45,524 nucleotides of DNA from Novosphingobium sp. (GTDB lineage: Bacteria; Pseudomonadota; Alphaproteobacteria; Sphingomonadales; Sphingomonadaceae). The position numbers and the translations under genes were made by a program. This document shows positions 6,862-14,366 of this stretch, piece after piece; position 1 is the first letter of the stretch, and each line of letters opens with the position of its first letter. The DNA lies in NCBI RefSeq assembly GCF_027486195.1, contig NZ_JAIXPP010000067.1, positions 1 through 45,524 on the forward strand, in the 5' to 3' direction. The notes under the pieces are model-generated. The model ran no database searches, was not told where the DNA came from, and was given only the letters and a program-made list of their open reading frames with translations.

Positions 6862-9800
6862 TCACCGCATCAGGAGCGCCGCCAGCACGGCCTCTGCTGC
6901 CGTTGTCGGAATGAACACCCTTGTGCGGAACGAAATGATCTCGGTGAAACAGCCGATGCTCTTCAACCAGGGCAGCTGATCGACGGGGGCGCCAACGATC
7001 TCGTAGCGCTGCTCGTTGGCGACCCGCGAGGACTTGATGGTGGCCTCGAACGGTTGCTTGATAGGGATCGTCCGATGCTCGCCGAGCGCCTTGAGGATCG
7101 TTTGCTCCGAGAGTTCGACACTCGAGGTAATGTCGAACTTCTGCAAAAGGTTTGCGACGTCGAGCTCGTGAACGATGCGGCCGAGCCAGCTGCGTCCCTC
7201 CTCATTGACGATTCGCCTCACTTCCAGATAGTCGATCGGAAGGCTCGACCATATCGGCAGCAGCAGTCCTGTGGCGAGGTAGATCTTCTCGGTTGTCAGC
7301 TTCTCGGCCAGCTCGGCGACTTCGGCACACCAAAGTTGCTCGAAGGTCTCCCGAGGACATTCCGCCCACGCAGACTCGGCAAGATGATCAAGGTGATGGT
7401 ATTCGCGGCGCAGCGGTCGGTGGAGAATGACGCGGCGGATCAGTTCGCCCCGATCGGTCATGAAATGCCGGGACGGCTCAGCCAGCGCCGCCCTGCCGCT
7501 CTTGGTATTGTGCATCAGCATGCACCCGTCCGACAGGTCGAGGCGCTGCTTCACCCTTTCCAGAGTGATTGGCCGGGTACGCGTCCTGAGCGCGAGCTGG
7601 AGGAGGTGCGAGGTCGCCCCGGTCCGTGCATCCGTCCGCAGCACAATATCTTCGATGACGTCGGCACTTTCGACCTGGATCGTTTCGACGCCCACATCGA
7701 GAGAACCGGCCTCACGCGCCGCGGAAACCCGGGCTTCGACGAGCCCGAGAAACTCATCGAAAATTGCGTTCTGTATGCCGATCGGCAGGGCAAGAATGCG
7801 GTTGAGCCACCGCTGGATCGGGGGAAGGTCTTCTTCGAGCACGCCATCCTGGGAGACGATCGTCAATCCGCTGCGTCGCTCGAAGTCGGACAAGGTCACG
7901 CTCTTCAGCGTTCCCTCTGCGAGGAGGCCGAACCAGCTGGTGAGCGCCGCCTTGGCATAAGGGCTTTCGAGATTGTCCGCCGGATCGAACAGATTCTGGC
8001 CGCCGGTCTGGCGCTGGCCACGCGTCAATGCCCCAAGGCTGTCGAGGCGCCGCGCGATCGTGCTGGTGAAGCGCAGCTCACCTTTGCAGTTGGTCGTGAC
8101 CGGCCTGAATAGGGGGGTGTTCGCCTGATGGGTGCGGTGGGTGCGGCCGAGGCCCTGAATGGCCCGGTCAGCGCGCCAGCCCGGCTCTAGAAGGAAATGC
8201 ACCCGGCGCTTCTGGCAGGGTGCGTCAAGGCTGGCATGGTAGGAACGCCCCGTTCCGCCTGCATCGCTGAAGACGAGAATGGGTTTGCGGCCATCCATGA
8301 ACTGGTCGGTTTCCGACTGGTTCGTGCGGGGGGAGCGAGTTTCGAGGCGCTGGCTACCATCGGCCTGAGAAATGAGGCGCTTTGTGCGCCCGGTGACCTC
8401 TGCGACCTTGTCCGTCCCGTAGTGTTCGATGATGCCGTCGAGGGCAGGCTTGATCGGCGGCATCGCACAGAGGTGTTCGATCAGGTCGGCGCGCCGGGCG
8501 ATCGCAGCCTGGTTGTGCACGGGGCGGCCGTCCTCGTCGAACATCGGCGTCGAACGGGTAGCACCGGTGTCGTCGGTGTAGAACGTCATCTGCTGGGTGG
8601 GAAAAGCGCGCTCGAGGTATTCGATGACCGCATCAAGCGGGCTGAGATCAAGGTCGAGTTCGGCCCGCTCTTCGGGTGAAAGGCTATCGAGCCTTCGGTC
8701 GAGGATGCTTTCGGCGGTCGAGACCAGCTGAACCACGACCACGTCATCCTGGTCCAGGTGCTTATTGATGGCGCTGATCAGAGTCGGGAGCTTCATCGAA
8801 AGCAGCAGCTGGTTGAAGAAGCGCTGCTTGGTGCTTTCGAAGCGGCTGCGGGCTGCGGCCTTCGCGCCGCCGTTCAGCGTGCTGCCGTCGATCTCGTCGA
8901 CCACACCGGTCAGCGCGAGCGCCTCCTCCATGTTCTGGTGAATAATCGCCCAGGCATCCGCATAGGTGTCGTAGACAGCGATCTGCTGGGCTGTCAGGTC
9001 GTGCTTGAGAATCTCGTACTCGACCCCGGCAAAGCTCAGCGCTCGTGCCTGGTAAAGCCCAAGGGCCTTAAGGTCGCGCGACACCAGCTCCATCGCAGCG
9101 ATGCCACCTGCCCTGATCTGGCTGATGAAATCCTCGCGGTTGGCAAACGCCGTTCCTGGTCCCCAAAGGCCGAGCCGAACCGCATAGGCGAGATTGTTGA
9201 CTTCAGAGGCCCCGGTCGCCGAGGCATAGAGCACGCGGGCCTTGGGCAGATGGTTCTGGAGCATGACGCCGGCGATGCCCTGCTGGGAACCTGATTTGCT
9301 CCCGCGGGCGCCCTCGCCTCCTGCCACCCCGCCCATTTCGTGGCTCTCATCAAAGGCGATGACACCTTCGAAATCCGCCCCGGCCCAGTCCAGCAATTGC
9401 TTCAGGCGGGTCGCATCCTGCCTCTGACTGCGCAGCGTCGGGTACGTGACGAAGAGGATCCCCTCGCGGAACGGCACTGGCTGATCGATTTTCCAGCTGG
9501 AGAGCGGTTGAATGTCGGCAGTCATCCCGCCGATCGCGCTCCAATCCCGGCGCGCATCTTCGAGCAGGCTCTCGTTCTTGGATACCCAGATCGCCTTGCG
9601 GCGTCCGGCTAGCCAGTTGTCTAGAATGCAGGCGGCAATCTGTCGGCCTTTGCCCGCGCCAGTGCCATCACCGAGGAAGTAGCCCTTGCGGTAGCTGTGT
9701 CCGTCTTCGGCCAGAGTGAGAGCGACACCTTCGTCAGCCGGGACGAACAGGCCCGGCAGATACTGCTGCCAGGCATTGCCGGCATAGATCACCGTCTCGA

Positions 9801-11076
9801 GCTGCGCTTCCGAAAGCAGGCTTTCTTTGAGGATGCGGCCCTGCAGGCTGGGGCAATATTCCGGCACCGGCGCTGGTATGGAGCCCATGGCCACACTTTC
9901 CACCAGCGGGGTCGGGTGCGCCTTTGCACCATCGATGTCGATCCGGCTCGGGCGGTAGGGCAGATAGACACCGGCCTGCTCGCCCAGAGGGCGCGGCGTT
10001 GCCAGGCTGCGAAAGACAAGCGGCGATATCGATGGCGCTTCGATTACGCGCGGTTTTGCCGCAGGTGGCTTTGCACTTGTGCGCATCGCCTTGAAAAGCG
10101 TGCCGGGCTTGGTCTGCTGCCGTGCGTAAATTGGTGAAGCCTCGCAAGGACCGACTGCCCGCTTCACCACTGCAACCGCCGCGGCAATCTCGGCGACAGT
10201 CGATCGAGCGAGGATTGCAGGACGTATGTTTCCGGGAACCTTGTCGATCACGTAGAGGCGAACCGGCACGCTGGTCCCCTGCTTGTGGTAGCACCTGGCA
10301 AGGCGGCAAGCTGTTTGCACCGTGCAGTTCTCGAACGTCTGGTCATAGATTTTCGAGAGCCTAGCGCTGGTGGTGAACCAGTCCGGCATGATAGCGACAA
10401 GTCTGCCGCCAGGAGCCAATCGACCGAGCGCGGCGCGCAGATGGCGGACAGCAGCGAATTGATCGACGCCCCTTCCCTCCGAACGGGAGAACGGGGGGTT
10501 CATGAGAATCAGGCTGGGGCGCAGCGAAGGATCCAGCGCGGAAGCCAGCATCGCACCGTCGATCCCGGTAAGCTTGGCATGTTTGAACAGCAGAGCGAGT
10601 TTCTCACGGCGTTTGGGATCAAGCTCATTGAGGTGTAGCTGTCTGACTGTCGTTAGGCTGGCCACGAGCGCACCATGTCCCGCACTCGGCTCCAGCACGA
10701 TGTCGTCTGGCCGGGGCTGCGCAAGGACAGTCGCGAGTGCCGCAAGATCGGCGGGCGTGGAGAACTGTTGAAACCGAATCTGGTCTTCGCTCCTGACCGT
10801 ATGGGTTGGCAGTTGCTCAACCAGAAGGCTCAGGGCGGTGATGTCGTCTAGGCGCACCGGACGGGATAAGCCTAGCAGATGGCGGGTCATCCCTGCTTCG
10901 AGGAGGTCATAAGCATCGCGCTGTGCCCAGCGACCTTCAGCCGAACTTCCACCGTAGAGGCGCTTCATTGCGTCGAAGAGCGACATCTTGGTTAGCGATC
11001 CACTGGCAAGCTCCTGCGCGATTTCATCGATGGCCTGATCAAGGCGGGTGTCGAACTGGGTGAAGAGATCGGTCAT
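6862..11076 (-). CDS. Methyltransferase / strawberry-notch helicase fusion, 1404 aa
   Basis: The N-terminal ~350 residues form an adenine-type DNA methyltransferase: SAM-binding VLEPSAGHGALV and catalytic NPPF at 193-196. The centre is a superfamily-2 ATPase of the strawberry-notch type, with GTGAGKG at 471-477, DESH at 576-579, and the arginine-finger segment GLGRTHRTHQ toward the C-terminal third. Fusions of a methyltransferase with such a helicase are known on plasmids and phages; P1 DarB is a distant analogue that protects incoming DNA from type I restriction. AGGAG lies 7 bases before the ATG. It is the first gene of the minus-strand block that also encodes the large ParB-like protein and ArdC. 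Domain calls are firm; the antirestriction role is inferred from context. Confidence 0.9.
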   Translation of the reverse strand: MTDLFTQFDTRLDQAIDEIAQELASGSLTKMSLFDAMKRLYGGSSAEGRWAQRDAYDLLEAGMTRHLLGLSRPVRLDDITALSLLVEQLPTHTVRSEDQIRFQQFSTPADLAALATVLAQPRPDDIVLEPSAGHGALVASLTTVRQLHLNELDPKRREKLALLFKHAKLTGIDGAMLASALDPSLRPSLILMNPPFSRSEGRGVDQFAAVRHLRAALGRLAPGGRLVAIMPDWFTTSARLSKIYDQTFENCTVQTACRLARCYHKQGTSVPVRLYVIDKVPGNIRPAILARSTVAEIAAAVAVVKRAVGPCEASPIYARQQTKPGTLFKAMRTSAKPPAAKPRVIEAPSISPLVFRSLATPRPLGEQAGVYLPYRPSRIDIDGAKAHPTPLVESVAMGSIPAPVPEYCPSLQGRILKESLLSEAQLETVIYAGNAWQQYLPGLFVPADEGVALTLAEDGHSYRKGYFLGDGTGAGKGRQIAACILDNWLAGRRKAIWVSKNESLLEDARRDWSAIGGMTADIQPLSSWKIDQPVPFREGILFVTYPTLRSQRQDATRLKQLLDWAGADFEGVIAFDESHEMGGVAGGEGARGSKSGSQQGIAGVMLQNHLPKARVLYASATGASEVNNLAYAVRLGLWGPGTAFANREDFISQIRAGGIAAMELVSRDLKALGLYQARALSFAGVEYEILKHDLTAQQIAVYDTYADAWAIIHQNMEEALALTGVVDEIDGSTLNGGAKAAARSRFESTKQRFFNQLLLSMKLPTLISAINKHLDQDDVVVVQLVSTAESILDRRLDSLSPEERAELDLDLSPLDAVIEYLERAFPTQQMTFYTDDTGATRSTPMFDEDGRPVHNQAAIARRADLIEHLCAMPPIKPALDGIIEHYGTDKVAEVTGRTKRLISQADGSQRLETRSPRTNQSETDQFMDGRKPILVFSDAGGTGRSYHASLDAPCQKRRVHFLLEPGWRADRAIQGLGRTHRTHQANTPLFRPVTTNCKGELRFTSTIARRLDSLGALTRGQRQTGGQNLFDPADNLESPYAKAALTSWFGLLAEGTLKSVTLSDFERRSGLTIVSQDGVLEEDLPPIQRWLNRILALPIGIQNAIFDEFLGLVEARVSAAREAGSLDVGVETIQVESADVIEDIVLRTDARTGATSHLLQLALRTRTRPITLERVKQRLDLSDGCMLMHNTKSGRAALAEPSRHFMTDRGELIRRVILHRPLRREYHHLDHLAESAWAECPRETFEQLWCAEVAELAEKLTTEKIYLATGLLLPIWSSLPIDYLEVRRIVNEEGRSWLGRIVHELDVANLLQKFDITSSVELSEQTILKALGEHRTIPIKQPFEATIKSSRVANEQRYEIVGAPVDQLPWLKSIGCFTEIISFRTRVFIPTTAAEAVLAALLMR

Positions 11077-11091
11077 GCGCTGCTCCTGATG

Positions 11092-11121
11092 CTGATGCGC
11101 ATCAGAGCATCCCCCTCCCCT
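11092..11121 (-). promoter_or_regulatory. Purine-rich box plus palindrome before the methyltransferase-helicase gene
   Basis: The minus strand reads AAGGGGAGGGGGATG (11122-11108) and then the perfect 14-bp palindrome CTGATGCGCATCAG (11105-11092), with the ribosome site and ATG (11076) following. It is the third copy of the box-dyad pattern. A separate 10-bp palindrome, GACCTAGGTC, lies at 11166-11175 further upstream and may be an operator of the same transcript. Confidence 0.45.
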
Positions 11122-11226
11122 TCTGCCCCGACAGCGTGGGTGCTTGGAATTCCGCTAAAGGCGCAGACCTAGGTCCAGCTAGGAAAAGCGGCCGAGATTT
11201 CAGCCTCACGGCAAGAGAGAATCGTA

Positions 11227-11280
11227 GGCCAAATATGGCCATTAATTTGACCACAGGAAGCATATCGGCCATATATGGCC
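11227..11280 (+). promoter_or_regulatory. hipBA promoter and paired operators
   Basis: Two related sites, GGCCAAATATGGCC (11227-11240) and the perfect palindrome GGCCATATATGGCC (11267-11280), start 40 bases apart, close to four helical turns. TTGACC at 11247-11252 is followed after 17 bases by CATATA, so the -10 box lies within the second operator. Transcription would start at or next to the ATG at 11282, which has no ribosome site, suggesting a leaderless message repressed by HipB. Confidence 0.65.
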
Positions 11281-11281
11281 A

Positions 11282-11605
11282 ATGCTATTCACCCTCCAAG
11301 ATCAGCTGACGCACCTCGGTATGCGGATCAAGGCCCGCCGCCTGGCCCTCGATCTTACCCAGCAAGCGGCAGCTGCCAAAGCAGGCGTGGCCCATAGAAC
11401 ATGGCGGCGGATGGAGACCGAAGGCAGGGCGTCCATCGAAGACCTTGTTCGCGCTGCCATTGCACTGCGCTGCGATGAGGGCATCGTCGCGCTGTTTCCG
11501 CAAGTTCCGGCGACCAGCATGGATGAACTGCTTGCACAGCAGCGCCAGGCAGCCAAGCGGCAGCGCCAGCGTGCCAGCGGGCGCTCAGGCGGAATTGGGT
11601 CATGA
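11282..11605 (+). CDS. hipB: HipB-type antitoxin, helix-turn-helix protein
   Basis: The 107-residue protein carries an Xre-type helix-turn-helix (about residues 10-65, with RIKARRLALDLTQQAAAAKA and the recognition segment VAHRTWRRME) and a basic, Gln/Arg-rich tail. HipB proteins bind HipA and repress the operon. The stop overlaps the hipA start by 4 bases. There is no Shine-Dalgarno before the ATG at 11282; the promoter geometry suggests a leaderless transcript. A later in-frame ATG at 11321 is possible but would remove part of the first helix. Confidence 0.88.
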   Translation: MLFTLQDQLTHLGMRIKARRLALDLTQQAAAAKAGVAHRTWRRMETEGRASIEDLVRAAIALRCDEGIVALFPQVPATSMDELLAQQRQAAKRQRQRASGRSGGIGS

Positions 11606-12864
11606 AGCTGGCTCCGGGAACGCCTTTGGCGGTTGGACTGCTGACCGACGAGACTGCAGCGCCGCGTTCTGTCGGCAGGCTGGCGATGGATGGGGGCCTG
11701 GCTCAGCTCGAATGGTCGGCAGAGATCATCGCTGCGCGCCTTCCGATATCTCCGCTTCACTATCCGGCTGAGTCTGGCCTGCACCCTGCCCGCAGCCGAA
11801 TATTCGAGGGCCTTCACGGTTTCCTTTCTGACTGCCTGCCCGACGCCTGGGGCTTGCTGTTGTTGAAACGGCGGCTTCAAAGGATGGGTCACCGGTTCGA
11901 AGATCTTGATGCGGTCGACCGGCTCGCCCTCGTGGGCACAAAGGGTCGAGGTGCCCTCGTCTTCCAGCCCGAAACGCTTGGGTTCGAGGCTTCATGTACC
12001 ATCGATCTCGATGCCCTGGCCGATGAATCCCGTCAGGTTCTGCTCGGCGAGGAGACAGAGCTCGAAGCGCTGCTGGCACGCCTGGGCGGCGGCTCGGGCG
12101 GCGCGCGGCCGAAAGTTCACGTGGCGATTGACGCGGACGGCAAGCTGTCCGCCGGAGACGAGCTGGCTGCAACGGAACGGAAGAGCTCTGGTGAGGAATG
12201 GATCGTCAAGTTTCCAGCGACGAATGACCCTGCCGATATCGGGCCATTGGAGGAGGCCTACGCCCGGATGGCACGCGCCGCAGGGATTGTTATGGCAGAG
12301 ACGCGATTGATCCCATCAGCGAACGGTCCGGGTCATTTCGCGACAAGGCGCTTCGATCGACCAGCACCGGGCAAGCGGCTACACATGGTCAGCCTCGGCG
12401 GAGCACTTGAAGCGTCGCCGCATATGCCCAGCGTCGACTACGACGGGTTCCTGAAGGCGACCTTGGCCATCACCTACAGCATGGCAGACGTCGAGCAGGC
12501 CTTCCGGCGCATGGTCTTCAACGTGCTTGCGCGAAACCGTGACGACCATGTTCGCCAGCACGCTTTCCTGATGTACGACCAAGGGGACTGGCGGCTTGCG
12601 CCCGCCTTCGACCTCACGTTCTCAAACGGCCCCGGCGGCGAGCATTACATGGCCGTGTTGGGCGAAGGTCGCACCATCACCCGTGAGCATGTCGAGAAGC
12701 TCGCAAAGGTCCATGGGGTTTCGCCGAAGCGTACGGCTTCCATCGTAGACGACGTTCGTGCAGCGCTTTCCGATTGGGCGTCATATGCACGTGACGCGGG
12801 GGTCGGGGTATCTATGGCTCCGGTGTCAGAGGGTTTAGGTTTGGTAGCGCAAGAGTTTGGCTGA
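11602..12864 (+). CDS. hipA: HipA-family Ser/Thr kinase toxin
   Basis: The 420-residue protein has the two-part HipA layout. The N-terminal subdomain (about 1-105) includes SVGRLAMDGG and GLLLLKRRLQRMGH. The kinase core has a Gly-rich GGGSGGARPKV loop near residue 165, the lysine-bearing EEWIVKFPATND segment, the catalytic-loop motif RNRDDH with Asp314-Asp315, and the metal-binding DLTFS with Asp337. HipA kinases phosphorylate aminoacyl-tRNA synthetases and cause growth arrest; the exact target of this one is unknown. It overlaps hipB by 4 bases. Length is normal and no key residue appears to be missing. Confidence 0.93.
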   Translation: MKLAPGTPLAVGLLTDETAAPRSVGRLAMDGGLAQLEWSAEIIAARLPISPLHYPAESGLHPARSRIFEGLHGFLSDCLPDAWGLLLLKRRLQRMGHRFEDLDAVDRLALVGTKGRGALVFQPETLGFEASCTIDLDALADESRQVLLGEETELEALLARLGGGSGGARPKVHVAIDADGKLSAGDELAATERKSSGEEWIVKFPATNDPADIGPLEEAYARMARAAGIVMAETRLIPSANGPGHFATRRFDRPAPGKRLHMVSLGGALEASPHMPSVDYDGFLKATLAITYSMADVEQAFRRMVFNVLARNRDDHVRQHAFLMYDQGDWRLAPAFDLTFSNGPGGEHYMAVLGEGRTITREHVEKLAKVHGVSPKRTASIVDDVRAALSDWASYARDAGVGVSMAPVSEGLGLVAQEFG

Positions 12865-13313
12865 GGGTGGCTTGACTCACCAAAAGCCGACAGTGCCCCG
12901 CTGAGGCCGAATCCGACCAGAATGCGTCGTTCGTATTTGGCAAGCGGCCGTCCGACGCCGACAAAAGCGGTCGTTCGGATCACGCTAGCCTGTTGGGCGG
13001 AAGCCGCCAACATTGCCGACATTCGCGCACAGATAAAGCTGCCTGATAGCTGCCGTACATTCTCAGCTGTCACATCCCGCTACCTATCTCAGAGCGGCAG
13101 GCTTGGTGAACGGCGACAGCGTCACCTAGGCCATCGGGCGCGGCCGCACCGGTCCAGCAATCAGCAGATGGCTGGGCCGCAACCGGCGGGACAGCCCGTG
13201 TAATCAATCCGTGATGGCGCGTCGAATCCCGCTCTGATAGAGGTCGACGCGGGAGCAAGATCCGCGTCGCGCCGGGACCGCGCTAAGGTCATGACCAAGA
13301 GAAAGGAGCGCTC
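12865..13313. other. Intergenic stretch between hipA and ietA, no gene supported
   Basis: Short frames on both strands (for example 12922-13203 plus and the minus frame overlapping the hipA end) have no ribosome site and no recognisable product. A perfect hairpin lies at 13245-13269. The segment at 12916-12934, with GACCAGAATGCG, resembles one at 17260-17271 in the gap after ietS, hinting at shared relic DNA flanking the two-gene island. Confidence 0.5.
13245..13269 (+). promoter_or_regulatory. Perfect 8-bp stem-loop in the ietA leader region
   Basis: CGACGCGG (13245-13252) and CCGCGTCG (13262-13269) are exact inverted repeats around a 9-base loop, 44 bases before the ietA ATG. CCCGC at 13228-13232 could alternatively pair with GCGGG at 13249-13253, giving a mutually exclusive structure. 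It could be an operator or an attenuator-like leader; there is no T-run to make it a standard terminator. Confidence 0.35.
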
Positions 13314-14306
13314 ATGTCTACCAAGCAAATCGTTGCGCTCCTGAACTCGCATGTCGAGGGCGATCAAGAACAGTTTCTCTCGATCGCCTTGCAAATCGCT
13401 GCTCAGCAGGCACGGGCTGGCAATGAGACCGACGCCAACGCGCTGAAGCGGCTGGTGCAGAAAGCGCGCGAGCGCCAAGGCGGAGCGCCCTCGGGCCAGA
13501 CGCCGATCCCGTTGGCGCGACCGCGTGGTGAACTACAGGGACTGGTCGAAAGCGCCTATCCCAAGACCACGCTTGCCAACATGGTGCTGACCAACGCCAT
13601 TCGTGCGCGCCTCGAACGCGTCGTGCGCGAGCAGGGCCAACGCGCTGTGCTTCGCGACCATGGGCAGATCCCGGCGACGCACCTGCTGCTTGTCGGGCCG
13701 CCGGGAACCGGCAAGACGATGACTGCCGCCGCGCTCGCCGGCGAACTACGTCTGCCGTTGTTCACAGTGAAGCTCGAATCCCTGTTCAGCCGCTTCTTTG
13801 GCGAGACCGCTGGAAAGCTGCGGCTCGTCTTCGATCAGATCGCCCAGACCCGCGGTATCTATTTGCTCGACGAATTCGACGCGATTGGCTCCAGGCGCGG
13901 CGATCCCAATGATGTCGGCGAAATCCGTCGCGTCCTGAACTCGGTCTTGTCCTTCATGGAAGAGCCCAACAGCACCGACAGCATCGTCATTGCTGCGACG
14001 AACCATATCGAGATCCTGGACAAGGCGCTCGCTCGCCGCTTCGACGAGGTCGTCGAATATCATGTACCCGATCACGAGGCGGCTCGCATTCTGCTGACGC
14101 GGCGACTGGGCAAGCTTCGCCTGACGGCAAAGGCCTGGAGTTTGATCGCGCCGATGACCGATGGCCTCAGTCAGGGTGAACTCGTGCGCGCCGCAGATGC
14201 CGTGCTCAAGGACGCGATCTTGGAAAACGCCAAATCGATCGATGTCGCGCGGCTAAGCACTGCGCTCGAAGACCGGCAATCTTTCCGCCGGCGCTTTCAA
14301 GCGTAA
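13314..14306 (+). CDS. ietA: AAA+ ATPase of an IetAS-type antiphage pair
   Basis: The 330-residue protein is a single AAA+ module. The Walker A motif GPPGTGKT is at 128-135, the Walker B motif ending in Asp186-Glu187 is in YLLDEFDAIG, a sensor-1 Asn is in IAATNH, and the arginine-finger segment is ALARRFDEVVEY. The N-terminal ~100 residues are helical and probably recruit the partner. AAGGAG precedes the ATG by 6 bases. The next gene, 60 bases downstream, encodes a subtilisin-like protease, and this ATPase/protease pairing is the layout of the IetAS defence system reported in a 2020 screen of defence islands. Function by homology and context. Confidence 0.85.
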   Translation: MSTKQIVALLNSHVEGDQEQFLSIALQIAAQQARAGNETDANALKRLVQKARERQGGAPSGQTPIPLARPRGELQGLVESAYPKTTLANMVLTNAIRARLERVVREQGQRAVLRDHGQIPATHLLLVGPPGTGKTMTAAALAGELRLPLFTVKLESLFSRFFGETAGKLRLVFDQIAQTRGIYLLDEFDAIGSRRGDPNDVGEIRRVLNSVLSFMEEPNSTDSIVIAATNHIEILDKALARRFDEVVEYHVPDHEAARILLTRRLGKLRLTAKAWSLIAPMTDGLSQGELVRAADAVLKDAILENAKSIDVARLSTALEDRQSFRRRFQA

Positions 14307-14366
14307 TGACATCCCGATCTCGCCAGTGAGGGATTAACCGGAACCGTAAAGTCAGGCGGGGGAATC

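Noticed and set aside
12922..13203. Plus-strand 93-codon frame between hipA and ietA
   Set aside because: No ribosome site, no recognisable product, and composition like the relic intergenic DNA after ietS.
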